64,000 nucleotides of DNA, taken from NCBI GenBank assembly GCA_016707705.1, contig JADJHD010000012.1:1-64000 (forward strand), in the 5' to 3' direction. This DNA is from Bacteroidales bacterium. Lineage in GTDB: Bacteria > Bacteroidota > Bacteroidia > Bacteroidales > UBA4417. The position numbers and the translations under genes are program-made. Of this stretch, positions 25,520-37,500 are shown piece after piece. The notes below the pieces were generated by a model that was given only the letters and a program-made list of their open reading frames with translations, ran no database searches and was not told the DNA's origin. Within the stretch, counting starts at the first letter, position 1. The number at the start of each line of letters is the position of its first letter.

Positions 25520-26866
25520 ATGCCTGTAAAAACTGTGTCCAGGGCCAAGCAAAAGAAGATTTTCGTTCTTGATACCAGCGTTATTTTATATAATCACAAC
25601 GCTATCAATAGTTTCGACGATAATGATGTAGCCATTCCCATTACAGTTCTCGAAGAACTGGACAATTTCAAGAAGGGAAATGATACCATCAACTTTGAAG
25701 CCCGCGAATTTATTAGGATCATCGACAAGCTTTCGGAAAAGAGAACCCTCTCAAAATGGATCACTTTACCCCGGTCGAAAGGCGGGAAATTCAAGGTGAT
25801 CATGAATGAGAAAAGCGAGCTTGATGCACGCGTGGTTTTCGGTGATAACAAGCCCGACCACAGGATTCTGAATGCCGCCCTTTCCCTTTCAGTGGAGTTC
25901 AAGGATCATAAGGTGATCCTGGTTTCGAAAGATGTGAACTTGCGCCTGAAAGCAAAAGCCCTGAACCTTTCAGCTGAGGATTTCCTTACCGGGAAGGTGA
26001 AGGATGTGGAAGGCCTGTATGCAGGGAAAACCACTATCGAAGGACTAACCTCCAAGGTGATTGACTCCATCTACCAGAATGGTTGGTGCGATCCAAAGGA
26101 GATAGGAGTGGAGAATCCCATCGCCAACCATTACTATGTCCTGAAAAACACCAAAAATTCGGCCCTGGGATATTACAACCAGGCTACCAACAGGATTGAG
26201 CGCATCGATAAGCGTCCTGCATATAAAATCATGCCCCGCAATGCTGAACAGGTATTTGCACTGCACGCCATCATGAATCCTGAGGTAAAGCTTGTCACCT
26301 TGCAAGGTGTTGCCGGGACCGGAAAGACACTGCTTGCATTGGCAGGTGCAATGGAACAGAGACGTGATTTCAAGCAGATCTACCTTGCACGTCCAATCGT
26401 CCCGCTCAGTAATAAGGAAATTGGTTTTCTGCCCGGTGATATAAAGGAAAAGATTGGCCCATACATGGAGCCACTTTATGATAACCTGAAGTTCATTCAG
26501 AGTCAGTATGGTGAAAAGGACAAGGAGGCCAAAGTGATAACTGATTCTCTTCAGAATGAAAAGTTGGTGGTGACTCCACTTGCCTACATCAGAGGAAGAA
26601 GTATCTCCAATGTTTTCTTCATTGTTGACGAGGCGCAGAACCTAACTCCTCATGAGGTCAAGACTATCATCACCCGTGCCGGAGAGAACACCAAGATTGT
26701 GTTTACCGGTGACATCTACCAGATTGATACTCCATACCTCGATGCACAGAGTAATGGTATGTCATACCTCATCGATAAAATCAAGCATCATCCGCTCTAT
26801 GCACATGTCCGCCTCGAAAAGGGCGAACGCTCCGAACTTGCCAACCTTGCGAATGACTTGCTGTAG
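25520..26866 (+). CDS. PIN-PhoH family ATPase (YlaK-like)
   Basis: This 448-residue protein has an N-terminal PIN domain (FVLDTSVILYN, ITVLEELDNFKKG, the acidic residues expected of a metal-dependent RNase) and a C-terminal PhoH-like P-loop ATPase. Walker A is GVAGTGKT (263-270), Walker B is VFFIVDEAQNLTPHEVKT, and IVFTGD lies near 395. PIN-PhoH fusions act on RNA as ATP-dependent RNases or helicases in characterised cases. No toxin-antitoxin partner gene is adjacent, so it is probably a free-standing housekeeping copy. The upstream gap is filled with tandem 8-bp repeats. A strong hairpin terminator follows at 27186. Confidence 0.94.
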   Translation: MPVKTVSRAKQKKIFVLDTSVILYNHNAINSFDDNDVAIPITVLEELDNFKKGNDTINFEAREFIRIIDKLSEKRTLSKWITLPRSKGGKFKVIMNEKSELDARVVFGDNKPDHRILNAALSLSVEFKDHKVILVSKDVNLRLKAKALNLSAEDFLTGKVKDVEGLYAGKTTIEGLTSKVIDSIYQNGWCDPKEIGVENPIANHYYVLKNTKNSALGYYNQATNRIERIDKRPAYKIMPRNAEQVFALHAIMNPEVKLVTLQGVAGTGKTLLALAGAMEQRRDFKQIYLARPIVPLSNKEIGFLPGDIKEKIGPYMEPLYDNLKFIQSQYGEKDKEAKVITDSLQNEKLVVTPLAYIRGRSISNVFFIVDEAQNLTPHEVKTIITRAGENTKIVFTGDIYQIDTPYLDAQSNGMSYLIDKIKHHPLYAHVRLEKGERSELANLANDLL

Positions 26867-27072
26867 CTTTCATAGATGCTGATTTCCGGTTATTAACAAG
26901 TGATCAAGTCTGATTTCGAACGCCGCCCAATCAACTATGAGGTTGCGATTTTTGCATGCTTTAATGGAAGTTGCCAGGAGAGGCAACTGTATTTCAACAC
27001 AATCCGGTATCCCTTTCCTAAAACATTGGAGAAATGATCCAAGGGTATATAGGCTGCCTACAATCTATTTTT

Positions 27073-27095
27073 CCCTCCCTTTGCTAAAGGGAGGG
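27073..27095. repeat. Hairpin element with ccctccctttgc half-site, inverted relative of 24796-24819
   Basis: A palindrome ccctccctttg-ct-aaagggaggg followed by ccagggtgggttct. The copy at 24796-24819 has the same palindrome preceded by acccaccccaac, so the two elements (about 40 bp each) are in opposite orientation and bracket phoH. Confidence 0.75.
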
Positions 27096-27185
27096 CCAGG
27101 GTGGGTTCTATCGGCAATCTTGCACAATGTACAATCCCTTTCATCTCCTTCCTATAACAGAGGTTACATCTGCAATTTTCCACAA

Positions 27186-27220
27186 ATAAGAAAGCCAAAG
27201 CATTGCTTTGGCTTTCTTAT
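27186..27220. terminator. Bidirectional terminator, 16-bp perfect stem
   Basis: Left arm ataagaaagccaaagc (27186-27201), loop att, right arm gctttggctttcttat (27205-27220). It lies between convergent phoH and the PorP/SprF-like gene and can serve both. Confidence 0.85.
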
Positions 27221-27260
27221 GAGAATACACTCTAATTAATATCTTAGGTTGCTTTTGGTT

Positions 27261-27290
27261 CTAACAACTAACAACTAACAACTAACAACT
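27261..27290. repeat. CTAACAA 7-bp tandem array
   Basis: Four consecutive ctaacaa units lie directly before the stop codon of the PorP/SprF-like gene. Related single or double units are present at about 5065, 16283, 20395 and 24478. Confidence 0.8.
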
Positions 27291-27296
27291 CTTTTT

Positions 27297-28397
27297 TTAG
27301 AACGGACAGCATTCCATTTCTCTAACCCTGCCACCACGGTAGCCCGGATTGAATCCTCCATTGGAGCTTCCGCCAAACATGCTGAACTGGTCAAATTCCC
27401 ATACGATGGAAATCTCATGTGAGGAACGGGCTGCAGTGCGGAGATCGGGAATAATGTAATCGTAGCTGTACATGATCTTCATTCGGGTTTCCTTGTTGAA
27501 TGGAGCATTTACCCCAATGGAGAAAATGGCATCATTAGCCTTGAAAAGATCGAAAGTCTGGTTACGGAACCATGCTCCGAGATAAATTGATGACTTCAGG
27601 ATGTTCAAACCAATTGAATAGGTTGAAAAATCAGCCTGCTTTTCATAGATGAAACCTGGGTTGAACTTGAAGGATCCTGAGTTTCTGTAATTCCTGTAAG
27701 AGGATGACCTTCCACGGTCTACTTCAAGTACAAGGTCACCATTGATAACCAGTTTCCTGGGCAGTGGTGAATTTAGGTTCAGAAATGATTCATTCGGTTC
27801 AAATACGTGGTGAACGGCAACTCCAAGGGTTCCCTGGATACCGGCAATGGTAGTTCCTGTTTCAGCAAACCTGTAAACACCACCCACTGAAAAATCGGGG
27901 TAGGTGACCCTGTTCTTGTCAGGGGTATCGAATGTCGTAGGATAAATATTTCCGTAACGCGGGTGCAGCTGATCAGGAAAAACCAAAGCATCCCAGTTAA
28001 TTGATTTCTGAACAAATGAAACCATGAAGCCCACCTGAGCAACCATATTCTCCTGAAGGGGAACACGTGCTGCTGTTCCAAGCCCTACATTGTTGGCCTT
28101 GATAAGCCCGGTGCCTGCCTTGTCGGATAACACCAGCAAACCCAATCCACCTGATCCCGGAAGTGCGCGTTCAGCCACATCCAATGAGAAATTATAGGTT
28201 TTGAAATCTTCAGGTATGCCTGTCCACTGGTCCCTGTAATTGAACCTGGCCCTGAATCCCGAATTCAGTCCAATATATCCCGGATTGTAATAAATCGGGT
28301 TATTGTAGAATTGCGAGAAAATCGGGTCCTGAGCTTTCAGGGAACCGGCACCGGCAATCAGGGTGAAAAGCAGCGCGGTAAAGACCAATTTGCGCAT
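27297..28397 (-). CDS. PorP/SprF family type IX secretion-associated outer-membrane protein
   Basis: ATG 28397 starts a signal peptide (MRKLVFTALLFTLIAGAGSL, cleavage near KAQ). An upstream ATG at 28418 adds 7 residues. The mature start DPIFSQFYNNPIYYNPGYIGLNSGFRARFNYRDQW is the hallmark of the PorP/SprF family, followed by a predicted 14-strand-type barrel sequence. SprF of Flavobacterium johnsoniae is needed for secretion or surface attachment of the adhesin SprB, and family members pair with type B sorting-domain cargo. The giant type B protein encoded immediately upstream (118-138 bp away, same strand) is the obvious partner. The C-terminus is unusual for the family, ending in a Gly/Arg-rich tail (GGSSNGGFNPGYRGGRVREMECCPF) with two cysteines. 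Confidence 0.93.
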   Translation of the reverse strand: MRKLVFTALLFTLIAGAGSLKAQDPIFSQFYNNPIYYNPGYIGLNSGFRARFNYRDQWTGIPEDFKTYNFSLDVAERALPGSGGLGLLVLSDKAGTGLIKANNVGLGTAARVPLQENMVAQVGFMVSFVQKSINWDALVFPDQLHPRYGNIYPTTFDTPDKNRVTYPDFSVGGVYRFAETGTTIAGIQGTLGVAVHHVFEPNESFLNLNSPLPRKLVINGDLVLEVDRGRSSSYRNYRNSGSFKFNPGFIYEKQADFSTYSIGLNILKSSIYLGAWFRNQTFDLFKANDAIFSIGVNAPFNKETRMKIMYSYDYIIPDLRTAARSSHEISIVWEFDQFSMFGGSSNGGFNPGYRGGRVREMECCPF

Positions 28398-28479
28398 AAT
28401 GCCTGTATATGTATTCATTAGTTCAATAATTAACGTTCTAGGCTAATGGTAGTGCATATTAATTGATCACACTGGAGGG

Positions 28480-28487
28480 CAAACGTA
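28480..28487 (-). promoter_or_regulatory. Candidate -7 box TACGTTTG for the PorP/SprF-like gene
   Basis: On the minus strand the sequence reads TACGTTTG, matching the Bacteroidota -7 consensus TAnnTTTG, about 80 bp before the chosen start codon. A TTG lies 23 bp further upstream, slightly beyond the usual spacing. The gene may therefore be transcribed separately from the giant gene as well as with it. Confidence 0.35.
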
Positions 28488-28535
28488 ACCTTAATAAGTC
28501 AATAAAAGTACAACAAAAACTATTTATTTGTCTTT

Positions 28536-31500
28536 TTATCGAATTAAAGTTACAGTTCCTGTGAAGGTTTGTGGCATATTGTCATTATTGCCCACATTAT
28601 GCCCATCCCAGTAGGTTCCATCCTTGAATATAGCCTTCGCTCTCCACATATAAACTCCTGAAGGCAAAAGATTATTGTTTACAGTTCCATCCCAACCTTC
28701 AACTGGTGAACCCTTTGCATCCAACTTATCGGATGACCACAAGCGGTTGCCCCAGCGATCGAGAACTTCAATGTAGTATTTGGCTATGTTTAGTCCGGAA
28801 GGTTTGAAGAGTGTTACTCCTTCATGGGTATCTTCAGGAGCAAATGCATTTGGAACATACAGCCCCTTGAATACGAATGAGTAGTCGAGAGTGGTGGTAT
28901 CACCGCAATCCTGTCCGTTCCAGCTGATCAGCTTAATGGTGTATTCGCCGTCGCGTTCAAACTTAATCACTGGTTCTTCAGCGTAGGAGGTTGCTCCATT
29001 GCCGAAATCCCATAAGTAACCTGTTCCATTGATAGTACCATTGTTCAGCTTAACCTGTCCCTGCACATCTTCATAATTATCGGTAACGGTGAATACAGCA
29101 ACCGGACTAGAATTGATGGCAACCTGCTGTGAAATGGTGTCAGCACAGCCGTTCTTGTCGACAACTACCATTCTGGCGTTGTACAGTCCGGCATGAGTGA
29201 AGTCATAGCTTGGATTCGGCTTGGTTGATGCTCCCAGCATACTGTTCTCATCACTGAAATACCAGTTCCAGGATGCAATCTGTGCTGATGCAGTATCACT
29301 GATATCGGTGAAGTAAACAGGCTTGCCTTCGCAACTGTTGGCCCAGTTGAAGTTGGCTGTTGGAGGTGCAAATATGGCAACACTCTTAACTACGGTGTCA
29401 TAGCATCCAATGGTGTTGGAACTTACCAGGTTCACTGAATAGTTTCCTGCCAGTGAATAGGAATAGGTTGGATTACGGAGGTCGGAACCTGCACCTGAAT
29501 TGGTTGGGTCACCGAATTTCCATGAGTAATCCTTTACAATTGATCCGTTTCCACTGGTCATATTTGTGAATGGAGTTTCATTTCCAATACAAACATCCTT
29601 CCAGAGGAAGTCGGACTTTGGAGCAGGATTAACTGCAACCGGACGGGTAGAACTTGCTGTTACTGCACCACCTACCATTTGGGTTGCTACGGTCAGCTTC
29701 ACAGTGTAAACACCTGGTTCAACATAGGTGTGGGTCACAACAGGCTTAATGTTGGTGTAGGTTTCAACGGTGTTGTCACCGAAATCCCATGTCCATGACG
29801 CAATAGGTGCCTGACAAATGCTATGCTCAGCAAAATGCATGGTCTTTTTCTGGCAGATAAGCGTATCGGTTGCATCAAATAAGCTAGTGATGCAAGGAGT
29901 CCTTCTTACAACCTGTGTAATTGTGCTGATGCATCCACCAGTGCTTGTTGTGGTGAGTGTTACATTGTAAACTCCCGGATAGGTGTAGTAATGATCCAGG
30001 TTAGGATTGGACGGAGCATTGATAGTGTCACTGCTGCCATCACCATATGACCAGATCCACTGTTCAATCGCTGCTCCTGTAGTCTGATCGTTGAAGCTTA
30101 CCAGACTGTCGCACTCGCCACCGGTGGTATTGAATGCAGCAACAGGAAGTGAAGCAATCTCCACTGATTTGTAGATGGTATTCGTGCAATTGTGAATGTC
30201 AGTTGCTTCAAGACTTACTACAAATGGTCCTGGTTTTCCATAGGTATGTGATGGATTCCTCAGGTGTGAGATGTTGCTGAATCCGGATTCAGGATCGCCA
30301 AAATTCCAGTTGAATGAAATCAGGGAATCTCCGCTTGGACTTACCAGATTGCTGGTAAACCATGTGGTTTCTCCGAAACAGGTCTCAGTGTTGCTGATAG
30401 CAATCTGTAATCCTGCAGGAATGTAGACTGACTTGATGATCGTATCCTTACATCCATTGGCATTGGTTACAACCAGCTTCACCTGGAAGGTGGTATCTGT
30501 GTATCCGAATACATGTACAGGGTCACGCAGGGTTGAATAGCTGCCCGGACTGAATTCCCAATACCATTCATTAATGATGGACTGCGGACTGCTTGACATA
30601 TCCTGGAAGATAACGGCTCCATTGTGGCAAGGATCAGCAGTATACTGGTAGTCGGCAAGTGGTCCGGGGATTACCTGAACCTGAATGCTGGCAGTATGGC
30701 TGCAACCTGCTTCAGTCGTAACGGTAAGGGTTACATTGAAGTTTCCGGCTGATGGGAAGTTAAATCCCGGATTCTGAACGTTGGAGGTGTCATTGCTCAT
30801 CGAAGCTACTCCAAAGTCCCAATGCCATGCAACGATGTCTGTGCCATCCGGACTGTAGCTCATATCTGTGAAGCTTGTCTGGTTATTGCTGCAGGCAACA
30901 TTGAATCCGAACTGTGCAACAGGCAAAGCGTGGATGGTGACAGGATGTGAAATTGAGTTTTCGCAGCCTGTAGTATTGGTAATGGTTAGAGTAACATTGT
31001 AGGTTCCAGCTGCAGCAAACTGATGTGATGGAGCGGCAAGTGCTGAATGCTGTGTTCCGTCGCCGAAATCCCAGTCATAGGTTGAAACGCTGGCAGGAAT
31101 AACAACGGTTGGATCTGCATTGAAGGTTACCGGACTGCCGTCGCAGCTTGGCTGGCTGAAGAGGAATTCAACAGCTGGCGGAGGAGCAATGGTGAGGGTT
31201 TGGGTGATTGTATCGGCACATCCTGTTGTATTTGTAACAATCAGGCTAACGATGTAGGTTCCGTCATTATCATAGATGTGGAATGGATTGGGAACGCTGG
31301 AGGTGTTGTTGATTCCGGAATTGGGATCTCCAAAATTCCAGGACCAGCTTCCAATCAGTGCACTTCCTGAAGCCTGTGATAGGTCAGTAAAGCTGCTTAC
31401 CTGTCCGGAACATGTTCCATCAACACTGAATGCTGCGGCAGGTGATGCATTGATGACGATGTTGTTGGTATAGGTTGCTTCGCAGCCTGTAGTGGTGTGG

Positions 31501-34500
31501 ATAGTCAGAATAACTGTGAACAATCCACCTGCTGTGTAAGTATGGTCAATATCAGGATTGGCAGGAGCATTAACGGTGGCTGAATTGCCATCGCCAAATT
31601 CCCAATGCCATGAACTGATGGTACCGCTGCTTGCGCTTGATACATCATTGAAATGGGTGCTGCCTCCACTGCAAAGTGGTGTGTTTACCAGGAACTGTGC
31701 TACAGGTGCCATTCCTACCTGTACCTGGTGTGTCTTTGAATTGACACAGCCGTTGGTATTGGTGATGCTCAGAATAACTGTATAGGTGCCCGGATTAGCA
31801 TAAATATGACCCGGGTTCATGTCAGTTGAAGAGCTGTTGTCGCCAAATGACCAGTTCCATGCTACTGTTGTAGGTACATTGATGAAGTTGGAACTGTTGA
31901 AAAGAACAGTATCGTTTGCGCATCCGTTATTGTAGCTGAAATTAACCACAGGTGCCGGATTTACTGAAACAGTCTTCTGGATTGTATCGATACAGGTATT
32001 GGCTGCACCAACAAGCAAGGTCACATTATAGTTGCCGGCCTGTCCGTATTGGTGAGCAGGATTCTGGAAGGTTGAAGTATTGGAGCTTCCTGATGCAGGA
32101 TCACCAAAGTTCCAGTTCCAGAAGCTGATTGCGCCCTGCGACATATCATCAAACTGTACAGGCATTCCTGCGCAATTTCCGTCGAAGTCGAAATTGGCAA
32201 GCGGGCTCTGCAGAATGTTGATAGGCTTGGTTACTACATTTGAACAGCTGTCGTTGGTGTAAACAGTGAGGCTTACATTATAGCTGCCGTAGTTGGTATA
32301 CTGATGGGAAACATCAGGATTGTTAGGATAGTTGATGGTCTGTGTGTTTCCATCACCGAAGTTCCATACCCAACGAACTACATATCCAACGCTTGCAGAA
32401 GTGCTGCTGGTGAAATGAATCAGGCTCTGTGAACATGCAGGCTGTGTAAATCCAAATACTACGGTTGGTAAAGGAATTACGTTAACAACATGGCTGATGC
32501 TGTTAGTGCATCCGTTTACATCAGTGATGGTAAGGGTTACATTGTAGTTGCCCGGTGCTGAATAGATATGTACAGGGTTTGAAACATTTCCTGTGAGTCC
32601 GTCGCCAAACTGCCAGAACCATGTTACAACATTTGCTGTATTTACGGTAGGTGCAGGATGGAAGTTAACCGGTGAATTGGCGCAATGTGCATCGGTGAAG
32701 AAGTCGACTACAGGTGTAGGATTCACTGTAACGGTTTGTGTCATCGTGCTTTCGCATCCATTAGCTGTGTGAACGGTTAAGGTCACAATGTAATTGCCAA
32801 CGGTAGCATAGTTATGCACCGGATTCTGCTGTGAGGAGGTGTTGCTCCATCCGGAGATTGGATCACCAAAGTTCCATTCCCAATTGGAAATTACTCCGGT
32901 ACCACCATTCTGTGAAAGGTCTGTGAACTGTACAGGACTTCCAACGCAGTTGTTGTCATATTCGAAGTTGGCAACAGGAGCAGGTTCAATCACGATGGTA
33001 CGTGTTGCTACTGCTGTGCAACTGTCGCTTCCGGTTATGGTAAGTGTAACCGTGTAGGTTCCTGCAGTGGCATAGGTGTACTCGGTATCAGGATTTGATG
33101 GGAAATTGAAGGTCTGCTGGTTTCCGTCGCCGAAATTCCAGTTCCAGCTAACAATGTATCCGGCATAAGTGGTAGATACATCGTCAAAGCTTACAGGCAT
33201 TCCCTTGCAAAGCTGCTGTGAAATGTTAAACTGAGCCACAGGCAATGGATTTACAACTACTGTCTTGATCTTCTTGGAAGTACATCCGGCAAGGTCAGTT
33301 ACGGTTAAGGTAACCTGATAGCTGCCAGGATTCAGATAGGTATGAACTGGTGACTGCATGTAACTGAAGCCGCCATCACCGAATTCCCATGTCCAGCTGG
33401 TAATCTGTGATACATTAACCACAGTTGTATCCGGTTCAAAATAGGAGAGGTCGTTTACGCAGGTGTGATGGTGCAGGAAGTCAACAGCGGTGCCGGGGAG
33501 AATTGTAACGGTTTTTACAATGGTATCCGTGCAATTGTTGAAATTCCTTGCAACATGCATTACCTGGTAGGTTCCCGGTGCACTGAAGTTGTGCTGTGGA
33601 TCTTCTACATTGGAGAAATTATCGGAACCTGTTGCAGGATCACCGAAATCCCACCACCATCCAACAACATTGCCGGCGCCATTGGCAGAGGAAGCATCGG
33701 TGAACTGAGTGCTTAGTCCGCTGCAAGTACTAACGAAGCTGAAGTTGGCTACAGGTGCAGGAATTACATTTACAGCCTGTGTTACAGATGTCATGCATCC
33801 GAATGAGTTGGTTATAACCAGGGTCACATTGAATGTTCCTGATGTATCATAGGAATGCAATGTGTTAGGATTGTTCGGGAAGTAAATGGTGTCATTTGCC
33901 GAACCATCGCCATAGCTCCATACCCAGCTGGCTACATTGCCATAAAGGGTGTGTGAAAGATCTGTAAAGAGAACAGGCTCATTGGAGCAATTTGGTGAGG
34001 TATAGGCGAAGAAGGCAACTGGTAACTCTGAAACATACAGACTATGAATATTGGTGTATGAATTTCCAATTGAATCGATAGCAGTAAGGGTAACAGTATA
34101 GTTTCCAATTGCTGCATACAGATGTGATGGATTCATCAGGTTGGAAATGCTTCCATCTCCAAAACTCCAATGCCAGCTTGTCATTGAACCAATGTTGGTT
34201 GCAATCGGATCAACGGTAAAACTTACAGGCTGTCCTTCGCATGAAGGTCCGAATGTGAAATCAAGTCCTGGAGTTGCTGAGAAATACAGGGTCATGGTAT
34301 CAGTTACCGAAACACATGGTGAGTTGCCAACAGCTGTGAGCTGAAGAACTGCAAATCCCTGTGAATAGTCAAATGCACTCGGTGTATAAACTGGATTCAG
34401 GATGCCTGTATTACTGAATGCACCGCTTCCGGAGGTTGCCCAGATAACTGCACTCGAATTAGGTGCGGAAGATCCGATAACCTGGTAGGTACAGGTATTG

Positions 34501-37500
34501 CAGATGGTTGCATTAGGACCGGCATTTACAGTAGGTGCGGCAACAATGGTAAGTACCTTGCTGTCGGATACCTGGCTGCATGGTGAATTGTAGCCGGTTA
34601 AGGTGAGCGTGACCGTACCGTTTGCAATATCGGCTGCACTTGGAGTGTAGACGGTATTGACAACATTTGCATTTGCAAAGGTTCCTGTTCCTGAAGTGGT
34701 CCATTGCAGTGAATCTGCATCAACAGCTGTTGCATCTGCTATGGCAAAGGTTTCATTTGAACAGATGGCTGCATCCGCTCCGGCTGAAATAACCGGTATG
34801 CGACTGATGGTAAGGACCAGCTGATCGGTAACATTGCCGGTGCAAGGTGCAATGGCAGCTCCGCTCAGGGTTAGGGTAACAGTACCCAACGCAATATCGG
34901 CAACGCTCGGGGTGTAGGTAGGAGAAACAGTATTGCCATTGGCAAAGGTTCCTGTTCCGGAAGTAAGCCAGCTTAGGGATGAGTAGGTTGAAGCCGAGGC
35001 GCCACCGATGGTTACGTTGGTATTCTGACAAATAATCATATCCGGCCCTGCATCAATAACAGGCATCCCGATAAATGTGAGGGTCTTGCTGTCGGATACT
35101 GATCCGCAACCAAGGTTGCTGGCAGTCAGTGTAAATGTTACAGATCCTGCAGTAAGGTCTCCCGCACTTGGAGTGTAAGAAGGCGTTAGTGTTGTGGCAT
35201 TCATCAGCGTGCCAGTTCCGGTTGTAGTCCAAAGCAGGCTTGAATAATGAAGTGCCGTTGCATCAGTAATGGTATACACTGCACTCATGCAGTTCATATC
35301 ATCTGTCCCTGCATTTACAACCGGGGTCTGATCAATGGTGAGAACTATTGAGTCTATGGCAGCTGATGCACAAGGGCTAAGCGGATTACCGGTTAAGGTA
35401 AGAATAGCAAAGCCATTGGTGATATCAGTAGCTGATGGGGTGTAGGTAGGATTCAGTGTATTTGCATTCAGCAATAAGCCTGTGCCACTGCTAACTGTCC
35501 AGAGATAGGATGCTACATTGGCAACGCTGGTTCCGGTAACTGTATATGGACTAGTGCAGATGTGTGTGTCAACTCCTGCATTTACAACCGGTGGCTGTGT
35601 AATGCTCAGAATCATTGCATCAGCTGTATTGGTGCAAGCTGCCAATGCAATTACATTCAGGGTGAGGGTTACTGATCCTGACAGCATATCGGCAGTGGAC
35701 GGATTGTAAATTGGATTTACAACAGATGAATTGGAGAAACTTCCTGTTCCGCTGGTAGTCCACTGAACACTGCTGAAGTTTGAAGCTGTAGCTGCTGATA
35801 ATGCGAATGGAATGGTGTTGCAGATTGATGCATCTGGTCCGGCATTTACAGTAGCGGCCTTGTTGATCGACAGTACGAATGAATCGGTGATGGTTCCTGT
35901 GCATGGTGCAAGGGCGTCAACGCTCATGGTCAGTGTAACACCTCCTGCGGCAATATCAGCTGCACTTGGTGTATAGGTTGCAATAACGGAATTTCCATTT
36001 GCAAAGCTTCCGGTTCCAGTGCTGCTCCAGCTTAGGTTGGTAAAGAAGCTGGCAGTTGCACCGTTTGTGGTATAATCACTTCCTTCACAAATCAGGGTGT
36101 CTGCTCCTGCATTGATAACAGGATTGCGGATAATGGTAATCACTTTCTGGTCATTTACCGGACTGCATGGGGTGTTGCCGTTTACAGTCAGGGTAAGGGT
36201 TACTGATCCTGAAATGATATCACTTGCTGATGGAGTGTAGGTTGGATGAAGGGCTGAAGTGCTTGAGAAGGAACCGGTTCCTGTGCTGCTCCAAAGAAGT
36301 GTTGAATAATTGGTTGCTATAGCATCAAGTGTGGTAACGATTGTTCCTTCACAAAGAGTAACATCTGCTCCTGCATTTACTGTTGGAGCTGCTGTGATTG
36401 TAAGGATCATTGTATCACTTACTGTCACTGTGCATGGTGCAACAGGAAGAGCTGTGATAATGAGGGTTACATTCCCGAAAGTGATATCAGCTGCACTTGG
36501 GAAGTAGGTTGGTGTAAGTGTATTGCCACCTACAAACGATCCTGATCCAAGTGTTGACCAAACAACGGATGACTGATTTGCTGTTGAAGCGCTTGCCACT
36601 GTGAAGTTGCTGCCTTCGCAAATTGTAGCATCTGCTCCTGCATTTACTGTAACATATGGATGGAAGAACATGATAAGAGCATCGCTTGCTGAATTCACAC
36701 ATGGTGAATTTCCGGTAGCTGTAAGTGTTAATACAACTGAACCTGCTGCAAGATCTGCTGCCGATGGATTGTAAGTAGTAACCAGACTAGTCGGATTAAT
36801 GAAGTTTCCTGTTCCGCTGCTTGACCATGATAGTGTGTTGTAGTTGTTTGCTGTGGCTCCGGTTACAGTATTGTTGCCGGCAAGACATACATCAATATCA
36901 GCTCCTGCATTTACGACAGGTGCATGGGTTATTGTAATAAGGATGGTGTCGAATGTGGTTGAAGCTGAACATGCTCCGGTTCCGGTTGCTGAAAGAACCA
37001 GCATTACATTGCCTGCAGTGATGTCAGCGCCTCCAAGGGTATAAACTGGATTGAGGATGCCGGTATTGCTGAAGCTGCCGTTTCCTGGTGTGCTCCATGT
37101 TGTGCTTCCTGTGAAGGATGCATTTCCGGTCAGGTTCACATTCATATCGGAACAAACACTCTGATCAGCACCTGCATTTACTGAAGGCAGGTTATTGATA
37201 TCTGCTGATCCTGACATGAAATTGGTACATCCTGTAACATCATCAATGCCCTGAATGGTGTAAACACCGGCAGTCATAAGACCGAAACTGAGCGGACTGC
37301 CTGTGCCGGCAAGGATTAGACCTGTTGAGAAACCGTCCTTATAAAGTGTATAGGTTACTCCATTTTCAGATCCGTCAAGTCCAACAACTGCTGTTGCACA
37401 GATGAGTCCCGCAGGAGTAACGTTGAATGCAAACGGAAGGGCCATGATGTCGCATGATCCAAGCATTGTTGCCTGACAGCTGCTTGCTCCGCCAATTGCA

